A stretch of DNA of 24,524 nt from a virus: positions 4,182 to 28,705 of IMG/VR virus record IMGVR_UViG_3300029787_000239; one strand, 5' to 3'. Every line of letters begins with the position of its first letter. The stretch's first letter is position 1. A program made the position numbers and the translations under genes. The notes under the pieces were generated by a model. That model was given only the letters and a program-made list of their open reading frames with translations. It ran no database searches and was not told the DNA's origin. This document shows positions 5,550 to 13,034 of this stretch, piece after piece.

Positions 5550-7875
5550 AGGCTTCCTCCTCTGTTGAAAATATGTCGGTTAATAAGTTGGATATCGCTT
5601 TATTATTATCTTCTGGTTGATCATCCTTCCAACCAATAGGATGAGATGGTTCATCTATGTCAGTCTTCGTATCATATGTGTTCTGATAATACGATGTCTT
5701 CCATCCATATTTAAAAGTTGTTAACAAATCTTGTGCCATTACTGAAGTAGGAACCTCAGAGTTCTCATAATGAAGTGGGTTATAAGACCAGTTTCCAGAA
5801 ATTGCTTGATCAAAGAACTTTTGCATAACAGCAACAATATTAATATACCCAGTATTGCCAGGCATATCCCAAAGTAACGTGTAATTGTTCTTAAGTGTTG
5901 CGTACTGTGGAACAATTTGTTTAAGAGGACCCTTCTTAGATTTCTTAGTTGAGATAAGATCTCTTGGTGGTTCAATACCATTGGTGGCATTTGAAACAAC
6001 CGAAGAAGACTCTGATGGCATCTGTGCAGATAGTGTGCTATGCCTGAGTCCATGATTGTATATCTCTTCTCTAAGTCCTTCCCAATCATAGTTCAACTTG
6101 TTTGGTACAAGTTCATCTACATCCTTTTTATATGTGTCAATAGGTAAAATCCCATCAGCATATTTAGTTGAATCAAAATATCCACATGGTTCTTTTTCTT
6201 TCGCTAATGTGTTAGATGACTTGAGTAAGTAGTATTGAAATGCTTCTGCTAAATCATGTGTTAGTTGCCATGCTTTAGGATCTTCATACTTAACACCTTG
6301 CTTGGCAAGATAGTGTGCAAGACCAATAAATCCTACCCCTATAGAACGCCTTGAGAGGGTGCTTAAACGTGCTGCATCCACTGGATAACCTTGATAGTCT
6401 ATCAACTCATCTAAGGCACGTACAGCGAGGTCACAGAGTTCTTCTAGTTCATCAAGGTGTCGTAGTTTTCCTACATTAATAGCAGATAGAATACACAATG
6501 CAATCTCACCATCTCCATCTATATGTTGAATGGGATCTGTAGGTAGTGTAATCTCCTGACATAGGTTACTCATAGTAACTCTATCTTTAAAAGATGAGTG
6601 CTCATTACAATGATCTATATTCATGATATAGATACGTCCTGTCTCTGCTCTCTCCTTAAGAAGATCTAAGATAAGTTCCTGTGCTCCAATAGTTTTTCTT
6701 GGAACTGAACTATCTTGTTCATATGTAACATACAGGTCATCAAATTTATCAGTACCAAAAACATCATACAAACCTGGTACATCATGTGGAGAGAAGAGAC
6801 TTATCTCTGCATCTTCTATGAATCTCTCATAGAATAGTTTACTGATCTGTATACTATAGTCTAGTTTTCTTACTCTGTTGTCTTCAGTTCCTTTATTGTT
6901 CTTTAAAACAATGATGTCTTCTATTTCTTGATGCCAGATGGGGAAGTGGACAGTCGCTGATCCACCTCTAATGCCATTTTGAGTGCAGCATCTGACAGTG
7001 CTTTCAAACTTTTTGAGGAACGGTATGACACCTGTGTGTTGAACTTCTCCATCCCTGATTTTAGCGTTGATCCCACGGATTCTACCTGCGTTGATACCGA
7101 TACCAGCCCTTTGAGCAACGTAGTAACCAATAGCCATGTCACTACTGAAGATGCTATTGAGGGTGTCATCAACATCAACAAGAACACAGCTAGCAAATTG
7201 TCGTAGAGGGGTGCGAACTCCCGCCATGATCGGTGTTGGGATGTTGATTTTGTGTTTGCTGATTGCGTCATAGTACCTCTTGATGTAGTCCAACCTAATT
7301 TCTGGTTTGTATTCTTGAAATAATGTAGTAGCAATCAACATATACATGTACTGAGGAGTCTCAAAGACTTCATTACTACTCCTATCTTGTACTAGATACT
7401 TGTCAACTACCTGACGAAGACCTGCATAAGTAAAAAGATAATCACGATCATGATCAATCCAAGAATCAATCTTGTCCCACTCTTCGTCTGAATATTTATC
7501 TACAATAGTACTATCATAGACACCTGCTGCTATACAATCGTGTACGTGTTCCTTAACATGAGGATGTCCTTCAGTTAACCATCCAGATCCTAAGACCTGT
7601 TTCCTTACTGCATATAACAATAATCTTGCTGCTACAAACTGATAATTATAATGATCTAAATCTATCAAATCACTAGCAGATCTAATTAAAATTTCTTGAA
7701 TGTCCTTAGTCTCAATCAAATCATAGAACTGTAAACCTGAGTTCATTTCTACCTGAGAAGCACTTACACCGCTTCCTAACCCTTCACATGCTTCCTCTAC
7801 CATCTTATGAACTTTGTCTAAATTCAAGGGTTCTACAGTCCCATCTCGCTTCTGAACTTTAATTCCGTTACTCAT
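5530..7875 (-). CDS. nrdA: Ribonucleotide reductase class Ia, alpha subunit
   Basis: This is the catalytic subunit of class Ia ribonucleotide reductase, making dNDPs for phage DNA synthesis. An N-terminal ATP-cone (VQKRDGTVEPLNLDKV) is present, suggesting allosteric control. With the ATG at 7875 the protein is 781 residues, and the active-site motif NLCQE places Asn437, Cys439 and Glu441 at the E. coli numbers. The redox partner Cys is in FASCVLVD near 230, and the shuttle cysteines are in the C-terminal CDSCAI. The YYQNT segment near the end carries the radical-transfer tyrosines. A longer reading from a TTG at 7887 is possible, but the ATG forms a 4-nt overlap (ATGA) with the gp61 stop. It is transcribed with gp61 and nrdB. 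I see no intron or truncation. Confidence 0.97.
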   Translation of the reverse strand: MSNGIKVQKRDGTVEPLNLDKVHKMVEEACEGLGSGVSASQVEMNSGLQFYDLIETKDIQEILIRSASDLIDLDHYNYQFVAARLLLYAVRKQVLGSGWLTEGHPHVKEHVHDCIAAGVYDSTIVDKYSDEEWDKIDSWIDHDRDYLFTYAGLRQVVDKYLVQDRSSNEVFETPQYMYMLIATTLFQEYKPEIRLDYIKRYYDAISKHKINIPTPIMAGVRTPLRQFASCVLVDVDDTLNSIFSSDMAIGYYVAQRAGIGINAGRIRGINAKIRDGEVQHTGVIPFLKKFESTVRCCTQNGIRGGSATVHFPIWHQEIEDIIVLKNNKGTEDNRVRKLDYSIQISKLFYERFIEDAEISLFSPHDVPGLYDVFGTDKFDDLYVTYEQDSSVPRKTIGAQELILDLLKERAETGRIYIMNIDHCNEHSSFKDRVTMSNLCQEITLPTDPIQHIDGDGEIALCILSAINVGKLRHLDELEELCDLAVRALDELIDYQGYPVDAARLSTLSRRSIGVGFIGLAHYLAKQGVKYEDPKAWQLTHDLAEAFQYYLLKSSNTLAKEKEPCGYFDSTKYADGILPIDTYKKDVDELVPNKLNYDWEGLREEIYNHGLRHSTLSAQMPSESSSVVSNATNGIEPPRDLISTKKSKKGPLKQIVPQYATLKNNYTLLWDMPGNTGYINIVAVMQKFFDQAISGNWSYNPLHYENSEVPTSVMAQDLLTTFKYGWKTSYYQNTYDTKTDIDEPSHPIGWKDDQPEDNNKAISNLLTDIFSTEEEACDSCAI

Positions 7876-8861
7876 ATTTTTTTCCAATTGTTAAGTCTAA
7901 GGTTTGCTTCTAATCCTTGGTACACATTAGATTGTACCACATTTTGCACACTATGTCCATAAAGGTGCATGTCATTTATGTCCTTTTGGTGTATATTATT
8001 TGGCCATATTACGACCTTATCTCCTCTGTCAATTGACTTGGAGATTCTGTTGACGATTTCTCTATTGCGTGGCTCGTTATCATAAATCCAAATATAATCG
8101 CTCCAACCATACGTCCGACAGTCAATATCGGAACCAGCCATAGCAACTGAGTTTTTGATAAACGTGGAGTCAAACGGTCCTTCAACAATATAAACTGGTT
8201 CTTGATCATTTATTCTGTCTTGTCCAAAGATTTTGGGTTTATCCTCATCAAGCATTATCGTAATGTATCTCATCTGTGCCTTTGCGGCTAACGATCTGCC
8301 TTGATATCCGAAGACTTTACCATCTTTATCCCTGAACGGGATTATGATACGAGGACTATCTTGTCGGCAGTTATCAAAGGTTTTTTTCTGCTCATTAGTC
8401 CAAGACTTAAACTTAGGACAATAGTAGAAATAATCTAAGTCTTTGATACCTCGTTTTTCAAGATATTCTCGTGCTACGTGTGAGGTATTTAGCTCTGAGA
8501 TCTTCTCTAAATTGATATCACCCCTATGAAAATTTGGAGGGGAAAAATTAAATTTTGGATTCGGTGTGACAGTACCCTTACCAGTAGTGCCTTCTTTAAA
8601 TTTCTCCATCACATATTGGTCATGAAGAAGAGAATCTTGATCTTTTATAAAGTTTGATAATGTTCTACCAACACCACAATTGTGACATTTATATACAAAA
8701 TCATTTTTAATCTTGAACAAATATCCACGAGCTTTATTTTTCCTCTTCTGTGAATCACCACAGTAAGGACATCTGAAATTAAAAAGGTCTGCCTTCTTCT
8801 TTTTGAAGAGGGTCAGACGGGGTGAAACGAGTTGTATATATTTTACGTCAAGGTATGACAA
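7872..8861 (-). CDS. 61: DNA primase subunit gp61
   Basis: Makes RNA primers for lagging-strand synthesis together with helicase gp41. The N-terminal zinc-binding domain has Cys31/Cys34 (CPYCGD) and Cys59/Cys62 (CHNCG), with the typical KNKARGYLF between them. A Toprim-like centre follows: YIVEGPFDS with the catalytic Glu, then WIYDNE standing for the D-x-D/E metal motif. At 329 residues it matches T4 gp61 in length. No ATG or GTG is available in frame before the conserved N-terminus: the frame closes at 8894-8892 and the only usable initiator is TTG at 8861. A sigma-70-like promoter about 30 bases upstream fits that start. It is followed without a gap by nrdA. Confidence 0.93.
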   Translation of the reverse strand: MSYLDVKYIQLVSPRLTLFKKKKADLFNFRCPYCGDSQKRKNKARGYLFKIKNDFVYKCHNCGVGRTLSNFIKDQDSLLHDQYVMEKFKEGTTGKGTVTPNPKFNFSPPNFHRGDINLEKISELNTSHVAREYLEKRGIKDLDYFYYCPKFKSWTNEQKKTFDNCRQDSPRIIIPFRDKDGKVFGYQGRSLAAKAQMRYITIMLDEDKPKIFGQDRINDQEPVYIVEGPFDSTFIKNSVAMAGSDIDCRTYGWSDYIWIYDNEPRNREIVNRISKSIDRGDKVVIWPNNIHQKDINDMHLYGHSVQNVVQSNVYQGLEANLRLNNWKKI

Positions 8862-8868
8862 AGATGCA

Positions 8869-9282
8869 TCAAGATACTTGTGATGAATACATCATAGTGG
8901 TTTGTGGTAAATTTGTCAAGGGGTTTTGTTTTTCTGTAAAGATTCCTTTGAGGATTGCTTGTCCTGGTATGCTAACGATGAAAGATACAACAGCAAGAGC
9001 ACCAAAAATAGACCACATCTTCTTTTCCATTGTCCTAAGACGTTCATCAATTTTACGTATGTCCCTCTCACAACCTTTCTTTATCTCCTCTGCCTTGCGA
9101 TTTACCTCACGGTGTACACTGTCTACTTTTTCAAAGAGAACTGCGTCAATACGATCTTGTTTTTCTAACTTCTCATTATGCACAGCAAGAAGTTGTCCCA
9201 TCTTTACAGAGTTTTCCTGTAGGGATGAGACAACTTTTTCTAATCTTTCAAGTATGGCAGCGTTAACACCTTGGTTTTCCAT
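8869..9282 (-). CDS. Coiled-coil protein with one membrane segment (XhlA-like layout), 137 aa
   Basis: Residues 8-90 form a long heptad-rich coiled coil (ERLEKVVSSLQENSVKM through KIDERLRTMEKKM). One hydrophobic helix follows at about 89-111 (WSIFGALAVVSFIVSIPGQA), then a short polar tail. This layout resembles haemolysin XhlA-like phage proteins and similar small cyanophage proteins, some of which sit near lysis genes. No lysozyme or holin pair is visible next to it, so a lysis role is uncertain; membrane anchoring is the safer statement. Its ATG overlaps the TGA of the upstream gene by one base. The 3' end holds the -35 and -10 boxes proposed for gp61. Confidence 0.7.
   Translation of the reverse strand: MENQGVNAAILERLEKVVSSLQENSVKMGQLLAVHNEKLEKQDRIDAVLFEKVDSVHREVNRKAEEIKKGCERDIRKIDERLRTMEKKMWSIFGALAVVSFIVSIPGQAILKGIFTEKQNPLTNLPQTTMMYSSQVS
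8891..8919 (-). promoter_or_regulatory. Sigma-70-like early promoter for gp61-nrdA-nrdB
   Basis: The minus strand has an exact TTGACA (8919-8914), a 17-bp spacer and TATGAT (8896-8891), eleven of twelve consensus bases. Transcription would start near 8884, 23 bases before the gp61 TTG. It lies within the last codons of the membrane protein gene. Confidence 0.7.
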
Positions 9283-9974
9283 CAGACATTACGAACAGCA
9301 AAATCTAGGGCAGATTGATAAGATGCAGCATCTTTGTTTAACATGTACTGGAACTGTTGCTTGTACTCGTCCTTCTCTAGACTAGCATAGCATGCAGCGA
9401 TTCTCTTAGCAGAGAAGTTATCTAAGTTCTGTGATGAACCATCAGCAAAATCAATCTTAGCAAAATGTGTTTCCCCTTGTGGGTTTAGTTCTTGTGTTGC
9501 TACATCAAGTGCAACTTGTACTACGTCTTGTGCTTCTCTGATCATTTTATCACCTTCCAATTCTATAGAGTTATTAAGTTTACTAAGTTTCTTAGTTTGA
9601 GACGATGCCTTCTTTTTAAAATCTTGAAGACGTGCCTTCATAAGGACATCCATTTCCTTGGTCTTATCAACCATAGACTTTTTGGCAGTGTCCTTTCTAG
9701 ATTGAAGTTGCTTCTGACGCTTCAACTTCTTCATCTGACCGATTTGTTTTTGTGCTCGTTCAGTGTTTGAAGGAGCTGCTTCAGAAATTTGTTTTTCTTC
9801 TACTTGTTCTTTCTTCATTTTTCTTCTATTAATGCGAGACATCAATTCTTTAGCACCAGATGTACGACCATCAACTTGGTCTTTGTTGCCTTTTTTATAA
9901 CGTCGGTGTTGTCTTGGATTGACTACTACGAACGCTGGTGGTAGTGCTAATCCAGAACCATCTCCAGCTTTCAT
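9282..9974 (-). CDS. Basic coiled-coil protein, possible head-core or structural protein, 230 aa
   Basis: No enzyme motif is seen. After a short non-polar start (LALPPAFVVVNPRQHRR) the protein is very Lys/Gln/Glu-rich and predicted coiled coil from about residue 40 to 165. It ends in a small domain reading FADGSSQNLDNFSAKRIAAC and ending in SYQSALDFAVRNV. I recall similar C-terminal domains in proteins of marine T4-like phages, including ones suspected of being in the head core. At residues 63-66 QISEAA fits the T4 gp21 prohead protease rule I/L-x-E before A/G/S. It overlaps the upstream gene by 4 nt and is followed directly by the membrane protein. The role is not established. Confidence 0.65.
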   Translation of the reverse strand: MKAGDGSGLALPPAFVVVNPRQHRRYKKGNKDQVDGRTSGAKELMSRINRRKMKKEQVEEKQISEAAPSNTERAQKQIGQMKKLKRQKQLQSRKDTAKKSMVDKTKEMDVLMKARLQDFKKKASSQTKKLSKLNNSIELEGDKMIREAQDVVQVALDVATQELNPQGETHFAKIDFADGSSQNLDNFSAKRIAACYASLEKDEYKQQFQYMLNKDAASYQSALDFAVRNV

Positions 9975-10327
9975 ATCAGATTCAACTCCTTTAAACAGTC
10001 GTTATTTACATCATTATTTAGTGATGGAGGAAGTCTATCTAAAAATAATAGAAATGCCTTCATAACTGGCCAGTAATTATCTTCTATCTTAAAGAAGAGT
10101 AAAGGCGTTGCACCATCACCAAATACATTATACAATAATATAATATGATTAAGTATTAGATGTTTTTTAAGCTCTCCCGTGGTTTCAAACCTACGGAAGA
10201 GCCTCTTGATATACTTAAATTTTTTTATATCCTCTTCAAAGTCAGCGTATGTAACTGACTGAGGATTATTATAATTTTTAATAGCGAAGATAGTCCAGTT
10301 TTCCTGGGTCAATTCATCAAACTTCAT
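9971..10327 (-). CDS. Conserved T4-like marine-phage protein, 118 aa
   Basis: A small helical protein beginning MKFDELTQENWTIFAIKNYN. The middle KKFKYIKRLFRRFETTGELK and the hydrophobic ILNHIILLYNVFGDGATPLL are patterns I recall in an unassigned protein conserved across T4-like marine phages. I see no catalytic or metal-binding cluster. It starts 7 bases after the Ig-like gene stop and overlaps the following gene by 4 nt, so it belongs to the late unit headed by the virion protein. Confidence 0.75.
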   Translation of the reverse strand: MKFDELTQENWTIFAIKNYNNPQSVTYADFEEDIKKFKYIKRLFRRFETTGELKKHLILNHIILLYNVFGDGATPLLFFKIEDNYWPVMKAFLLFLDRLPPSLNNDVNNDCLKELNLI

Positions 10328-10334
10328 TTACATA

Positions 10335-11168
10335 TTAAGTAACGGTTAGGGTTGCAGCAGTAGATGTTGCAGGTGTTGCACCTTGTGAGGTTCCAACTAC
10401 GCATCTATACTTGTTACCACTGTCACCAGCTGCTGTTGCTGCTGTAGTGTATGTAGCAGTTGTTCCACCAGAACCTGTTGAAACATTAGTGAAGTTAGTA
10501 CCATCTGTACTGACTTGCCACTGATATGTTGCAGTAGCACCAACACCGTTAACAACGACAGTAACGTCAGTTGCACCAGCGTATGTACCAGTTTTACTTA
10601 GTGTCAATACATCATTGTCTGTGTATCCACCACCACCTGCTGTAAGTGTAGGTGTAGCAGCACCGTTAGCATCAACTACAACAGAGAACTTAGCACCTGA
10701 TCCTGTACCACCAGTAGCAGTAATTACGAAAGTACCAGCAGTTCTACCCGCTGTGTTTCCATTGTTTGCAGCACCATCAAATGCTGAAGCAGAACCTGTT
10801 GGTGTACCAGCAACTGTGAACTGAGCAGTAGCAGTTGCTGAAACAGATGCGTTGGATGGGTTAGTTGTTGTAACTGTAGAAACAAAATCACCAGCAAGAG
10901 TATCATCTGCCTGTGTCTCTCCAGAGTTTGCTTCACCGTTAGCGATGAAGATTAATTGTTCTGCTTTGTGACGTGGGTTACCTGCACTATCGTTATAAGT
11001 GAAGTATGACCACCAACCAGGAGCATTCAATCCACGTGCTTTATTCTGTGCAAGTGCTGCTTCTGTTTCGTCAATATAAACTATTGTTTTTGCTTGTGAA
11101 CTTGAAGCAACACCAATACCAGCTTTGGTTTTATTGGCATTGCTGTCGTCCTTACCATAAAGTGACAT
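10335..11168 (-). CDS. Virion structural protein with interrupted Ig-like domain, 277 aa
   Basis: Residues 1-79 form a conserved-looking N-terminal domain (MSLYGKDDSNANKTKAG through GWWSYFTYNDSAG) that I recall from marine myophage structural proteins. Two halves of an immunoglobulin-like fold follow. The first (about 97-122, ending ATAQFTVAGTPT) and the second (about 211-277, ATATYQWQVSTDGTNF, then a YRCVV strand and TLTVT end) are separated by about 90 residues. The separating segment has a GTGSGAKFSVVVDANGA and GGGYTDNDVLTL pattern. Ig-like domains on phage virions are usually surface-exposed and may bind host carbohydrates. The gene is visibly more GC-rich than its neighbours. A good ribosome site (GGAG, 7 bases before the ATG) and a late box at 11203 support the start. 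Confidence 0.78.
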   Translation of the reverse strand: MSLYGKDDSNANKTKAGIGVASSSQAKTIVYIDETEAALAQNKARGLNAPGWWSYFTYNDSAGNPRHKAEQLIFIANGEANSGETQADDTLAGDFVSTVTTTNPSNASVSATATAQFTVAGTPTGSASAFDGAANNGNTAGRTAGTFVITATGGTGSGAKFSVVVDANGAATPTLTAGGGGYTDNDVLTLSKTGTYAGATDVTVVVNGVGATATYQWQVSTDGTNFTNVSTGSGGTTATYTTAATAAGDSGNKYRCVVGTSQGATPATSTAATLTVT

Positions 11169-11202
11169 TGATATGCTCCGTTATTAAAAGTTGTCTATAT
11201 TA

Positions 11203-11210
11203 TATTTATT
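11203..11210 (-). promoter_or_regulatory. Late-promoter-like box AATAAATA for Ig-like gene
   Basis: AATAAATA on the minus strand, one base off the T4 late octamer, overlapping the stop of the 61-aa gene and 35 bases upstream of the ATG at 11168. Confidence 0.55.
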
Positions 11211-11391
11211 CAAGTAATGCTTTCTCTAAAGCAGCTACTAATTGATCATCCACTTTGTTGCCTGATTTCTCAGCAGCTTTTTTAAGGATACCGATAACAA
11301 ACTTCTTAAGTGTCTCTTCTAGATCCTCTGGGATTTTATCTACCGCTTTGTTAATTACATTGATTGCGATAGGGAGTAAAAATTTAGTCAT
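11206..11391 (-). CDS. Small helical hypothetical protein, 61 aa
   Basis: The product starts with a hydrophobic stretch (MTKFLLPIAINVINKAVDKI) and continues as two amphipathic helices (LEETLKKFVIGILKKAAEKS and DQLVAALEKALL). It has no cysteine and no catalytic residues. Its N-terminal helix is too charged to be a confident membrane span. It stands alone between two late boxes, with an exact TATAAATA about 34 bases upstream, so it may be a single-gene late transcript made in quantity. No clear ribosome site is present. Function unknown. Confidence 0.6.
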   Translation of the reverse strand: MTKFLLPIAINVINKAVDKIPEDLEETLKKFVIGILKKAAEKSGNKVDDQLVAALEKALLE

Positions 11392-11424
11392 AATTAAAAC
11401 AATTGTTATATTATATAGGTGTTA

Positions 11425-11432
11425 TATTTATA
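11425..11432 (-). promoter_or_regulatory. T4-type late promoter TATAAATA for 61-aa gene
   Basis: An exact TATAAATA on the minus strand, between the stop of the 125-aa gene at 11440 and the ATG at 11391. The leader is very AT-rich and lacks an obvious ribosome site. Confidence 0.7.
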
Positions 11433-11439
11433 ACAGTTC

Positions 11440-11817
11440 TTATGCTGGTACACAATTTGGTACAGATTTACCACCTTTCATCTTAGTTCCTTGAGCTCTG
11501 TAACCTGTCCAACAAGTTTTTTTCTTAGGATCTCTACCAATATTTCTTTTTGCTTGTGCTAATGAAGCTTCCTTAACTAGCATACCATCACTACCTACTT
11601 TTGTACCTTTTGGTATAGGTTTACACTTCTGATCATCATTGCAATAGTATTGACCTTCACTACAAGACTCCTTGCTTTCCTTGACACCCAATGCTTTATC
11701 AGGATTTGAAGGAACTTGTGGCATTATCTTTAATGTAGTACCCTTCTTCAATTTTATTTCTTTCTTAGCTTTAATTTTAGCAGCGTAGTCTTCTCTAAAT
11801 TGTTTAAGATTTTTCAT
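11440..11817 (-). CDS. Cysteine-motif protein with capsid-targeting-like N-terminus, 125 aa
   Basis: The N-terminus MKNLKQFRED resembles the T4 internal-protein capsid-targeting peptide. A basic region follows, then CSEGQYYCNDDQKCKPIPKG (Cys52, Cys59, Cys65). A C-terminal motif, CWTGYRAQGTKMKGGKSVPN then CVPA, holds Cys102 and Cys122. The last motif also occurs in the 273-aa protein encoded two genes upstream. I recall both Cys motifs in other marine-phage proteins of unknown role. The paired cysteines could bind metal or form disulfides after release; this is inference. It overlaps the 62-aa gene by 14 nt. Confidence 0.68.
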   Translation of the reverse strand: MKNLKQFREDYAAKIKAKKEIKLKKGTTLKIMPQVPSNPDKALGVKESKESCSEGQYYCNDDQKCKPIPKGTKVGSDGMLVKEASLAQAKRNIGRDPKKKTCWTGYRAQGTKMKGGKSVPNCVPA

Positions 11818-11992
11818 AATTGATTCTATCTCTCTTTCTTAAAGGAGTACCAATAGGGTTTCTTTTCAAGTCTTTTTTAATTTGTTTTAACTTTTTTAAA
11901 TGATCACGAATTTCATTTCTATCAATTGAATAAAATGCATTTGTTTCAAAATGTATTTCTTTTGCTATTGAATCAAGTTCACTTCTTTCCAT
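11804..11992 (-). CDS. Small basic helical protein, 62 aa
   Basis: Not recognised. The sequence is mostly charged helix (ERSELDSIAKEIHFETNAF then IRDHLKKLKQIKKDLKRNP) with a basic end (LRKRDRINYEKS), giving a net positive charge. Its ATG lies within the last codons of the 273-aa gene (14-nt overlap), and its stop lies in the first codons of the 125-aa gene (14-nt overlap). It is therefore a coupled middle gene of a three-gene late set. Nucleic acid binding is possible but not shown. Confidence 0.6.
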   Translation of the reverse strand: MERSELDSIAKEIHFETNAFYSIDRNEIRDHLKKLKQIKKDLKRNPIGTPLRKRDRINYEKS

Positions 11993-12800
11993 AGTATGAC
12001 ATAATTTTAGCAGCCTTCTTTTTAGCTGCTGATTTCCATTCTTCAGTTTTTACTTCCTCTTTATGAGGGATTTCATTACCATCCTTATCTTTTTCATGAT
12101 GCTCTTTCACAGACTTAGACTTCTTACCCATCGCTTTCTTAATAGCCTTGTCTCTAGATCCAAAGTACTCGTCCTTACCAGACTCTACCTTGCCATCTCC
12201 ATCATAATCTTTCTTTGCTTTCTTCTCTTCTAACTGCTCACCTTCTGGTTCAAAACCTGCTTTAACACAGTTGTCAACAGTCTTTCCACCTTTCTTTTTA
12301 GTACCAGCAAGCTTGTATCCTTTCCAACATGCCTTACCATCAAGACCTTTTGCTTTTTCAAGTACAATTGTTTCGCCATCAATCTCAATTTCTTCTTTAG
12401 AAATTAAAGTCATGTTTTTTATCTGAGCACCATGTGTTTGTGGAACACCACCTGACATAGATCCCTGTCCCATTGTCATAGAACCCTTGAGTGCAACACC
12501 AGGTTCACCGCCATTAGATGTTTCTTTAGGGTCTTTCTGACTATCATCGTCAGTATTAACAACCTTACCAGTAGGTATTGTAGTTGCTTTATCGTATTCT
12601 ATAGCAGGTAACTCACCAATAGCAGACTTAAACGCTGCACCAGTTCCACCACCTTGCTTCTGTCCAGTAGGAATCTCTTCCTCTTTGATGTTAGAACCTT
12701 GGAAGCAATCGCCACCCATCCAGTTCTCATACATCTTCATCAATTCTTTTGAATACTCGTCATTTGCGGTGACAGTATTAACGGCTCTCTGTTTATCCAT
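11979..12800 (-). CDS. Hypothetical phage protein with Cys motif and Asp-rich Ca-like loop, 273 aa
   Basis: The first 130 residues are low-complexity and Gly/Ser/Thr-rich. The region at 158-178 has CWKGYKLAGTKKKGGKTVDN then CV, the same motif as the C-terminus of the 125-aa protein. Residues 198-211 (DYDGDGKVESGKDE) look like an EF-hand or dockerin-type calcium loop, though position 12 is Lys instead of Glu. The next segment, YFGSRDKAIKKAMG, also recurs in marine phage proteins as I recall. The C-terminus is strongly basic. No catalytic site is seen; a virion or head-associated protein is my best guess. An exact TATAAATA lies about 30 bases upstream of the ATG. Confidence 0.65.
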   Translation of the reverse strand: MDKQRAVNTVTANDEYSKELMKMYENWMGGDCFQGSNIKEEEIPTGQKQGGGTGAAFKSAIGELPAIEYDKATTIPTGKVVNTDDDSQKDPKETSNGGEPGVALKGSMTMGQGSMSGGVPQTHGAQIKNMTLISKEEIEIDGETIVLEKAKGLDGKACWKGYKLAGTKKKGGKTVDNCVKAGFEPEGEQLEEKKAKKDYDGDGKVESGKDEYFGSRDKAIKKAMGKKSKSVKEHHEKDKDGNEIPHKEEVKTEEWKSAAKKKAAKIMSYYGKK

Positions 12801-12821
12801 TTTATACTTTTAGACAGTCCT

Positions 12822-13034
12822 CTAGGTTCTATTTATATCTCTAATATCCTTTACCCACGCACGGAACATTTCACCCTCCTCAGTAACACATATAACATAG
12901 TTAACACCTGCTCTGTGGATCTTACCTTTTTGTCCTGTGGTAGCATTCATTACGTAATCACCCTCAACAAATACTTCTTTCTTACGGTACTGTTGTCTGA
13001 GTGCTTGTTCACGTAGTTTTCTAAAGTTTTTCAT
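12822..13034 (-). CDS. KOW/SH3-like small protein with capsid-targeting-like N-terminus, 70 aa
   Basis: The N-terminal MKNFRKLREQALRQQYRKK is a basic helix that resembles the T4 capsid-targeting peptide, and L-R-E before Q fits the L-x-E cleavage rule. Residues 22-70 look like a small beta barrel of KOW/SH3 type: EGDYVMNATTGQKGKIHRAG, then VNYVICV, then GEMFRAWVKDI. Such barrels bind nucleic acid or protein. It abuts the DUF6321-like gene with no spacer, and its last codons contain the late box of the following gene. Family membership is inferred from the strand pattern only. Confidence 0.65.
   Translation of the reverse strand: MKNFRKLREQALRQQYRKKEVFVEGDYVMNATTGQKGKIHRAGVNYVICVTEEGEMFRAWVKDIRDINRT
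12830..12837 (-). promoter_or_regulatory. T4-type late promoter TATAAATA for 273-aa gene
   Basis: An exact TATAAATA on the minus strand, inside the last codons of the 70-aa gene and about 30 bases upstream of the ATG at 12800. Confidence 0.68.

Noticed and set aside
6921-7334. Minus-strand 137-codon frame within nrdA
   Set aside because: Out-of-frame shadow of nrdA, whose active-site motifs lie in the main frame.
7876-7887. TTG start 4 codons upstream for nrdA
   Set aside because: ATG at 7875 overlaps the gp61 stop as ATGA and gives catalytic residues at the E. coli positions.
8822-9385. Plus-strand frame of 187 codons opposite gp61 and the coiled-coil gene
   Set aside because: It is antisense to genes with clear protein features, its product has no recognisable pattern, and no promoter or ribosome site is visible on that strand.
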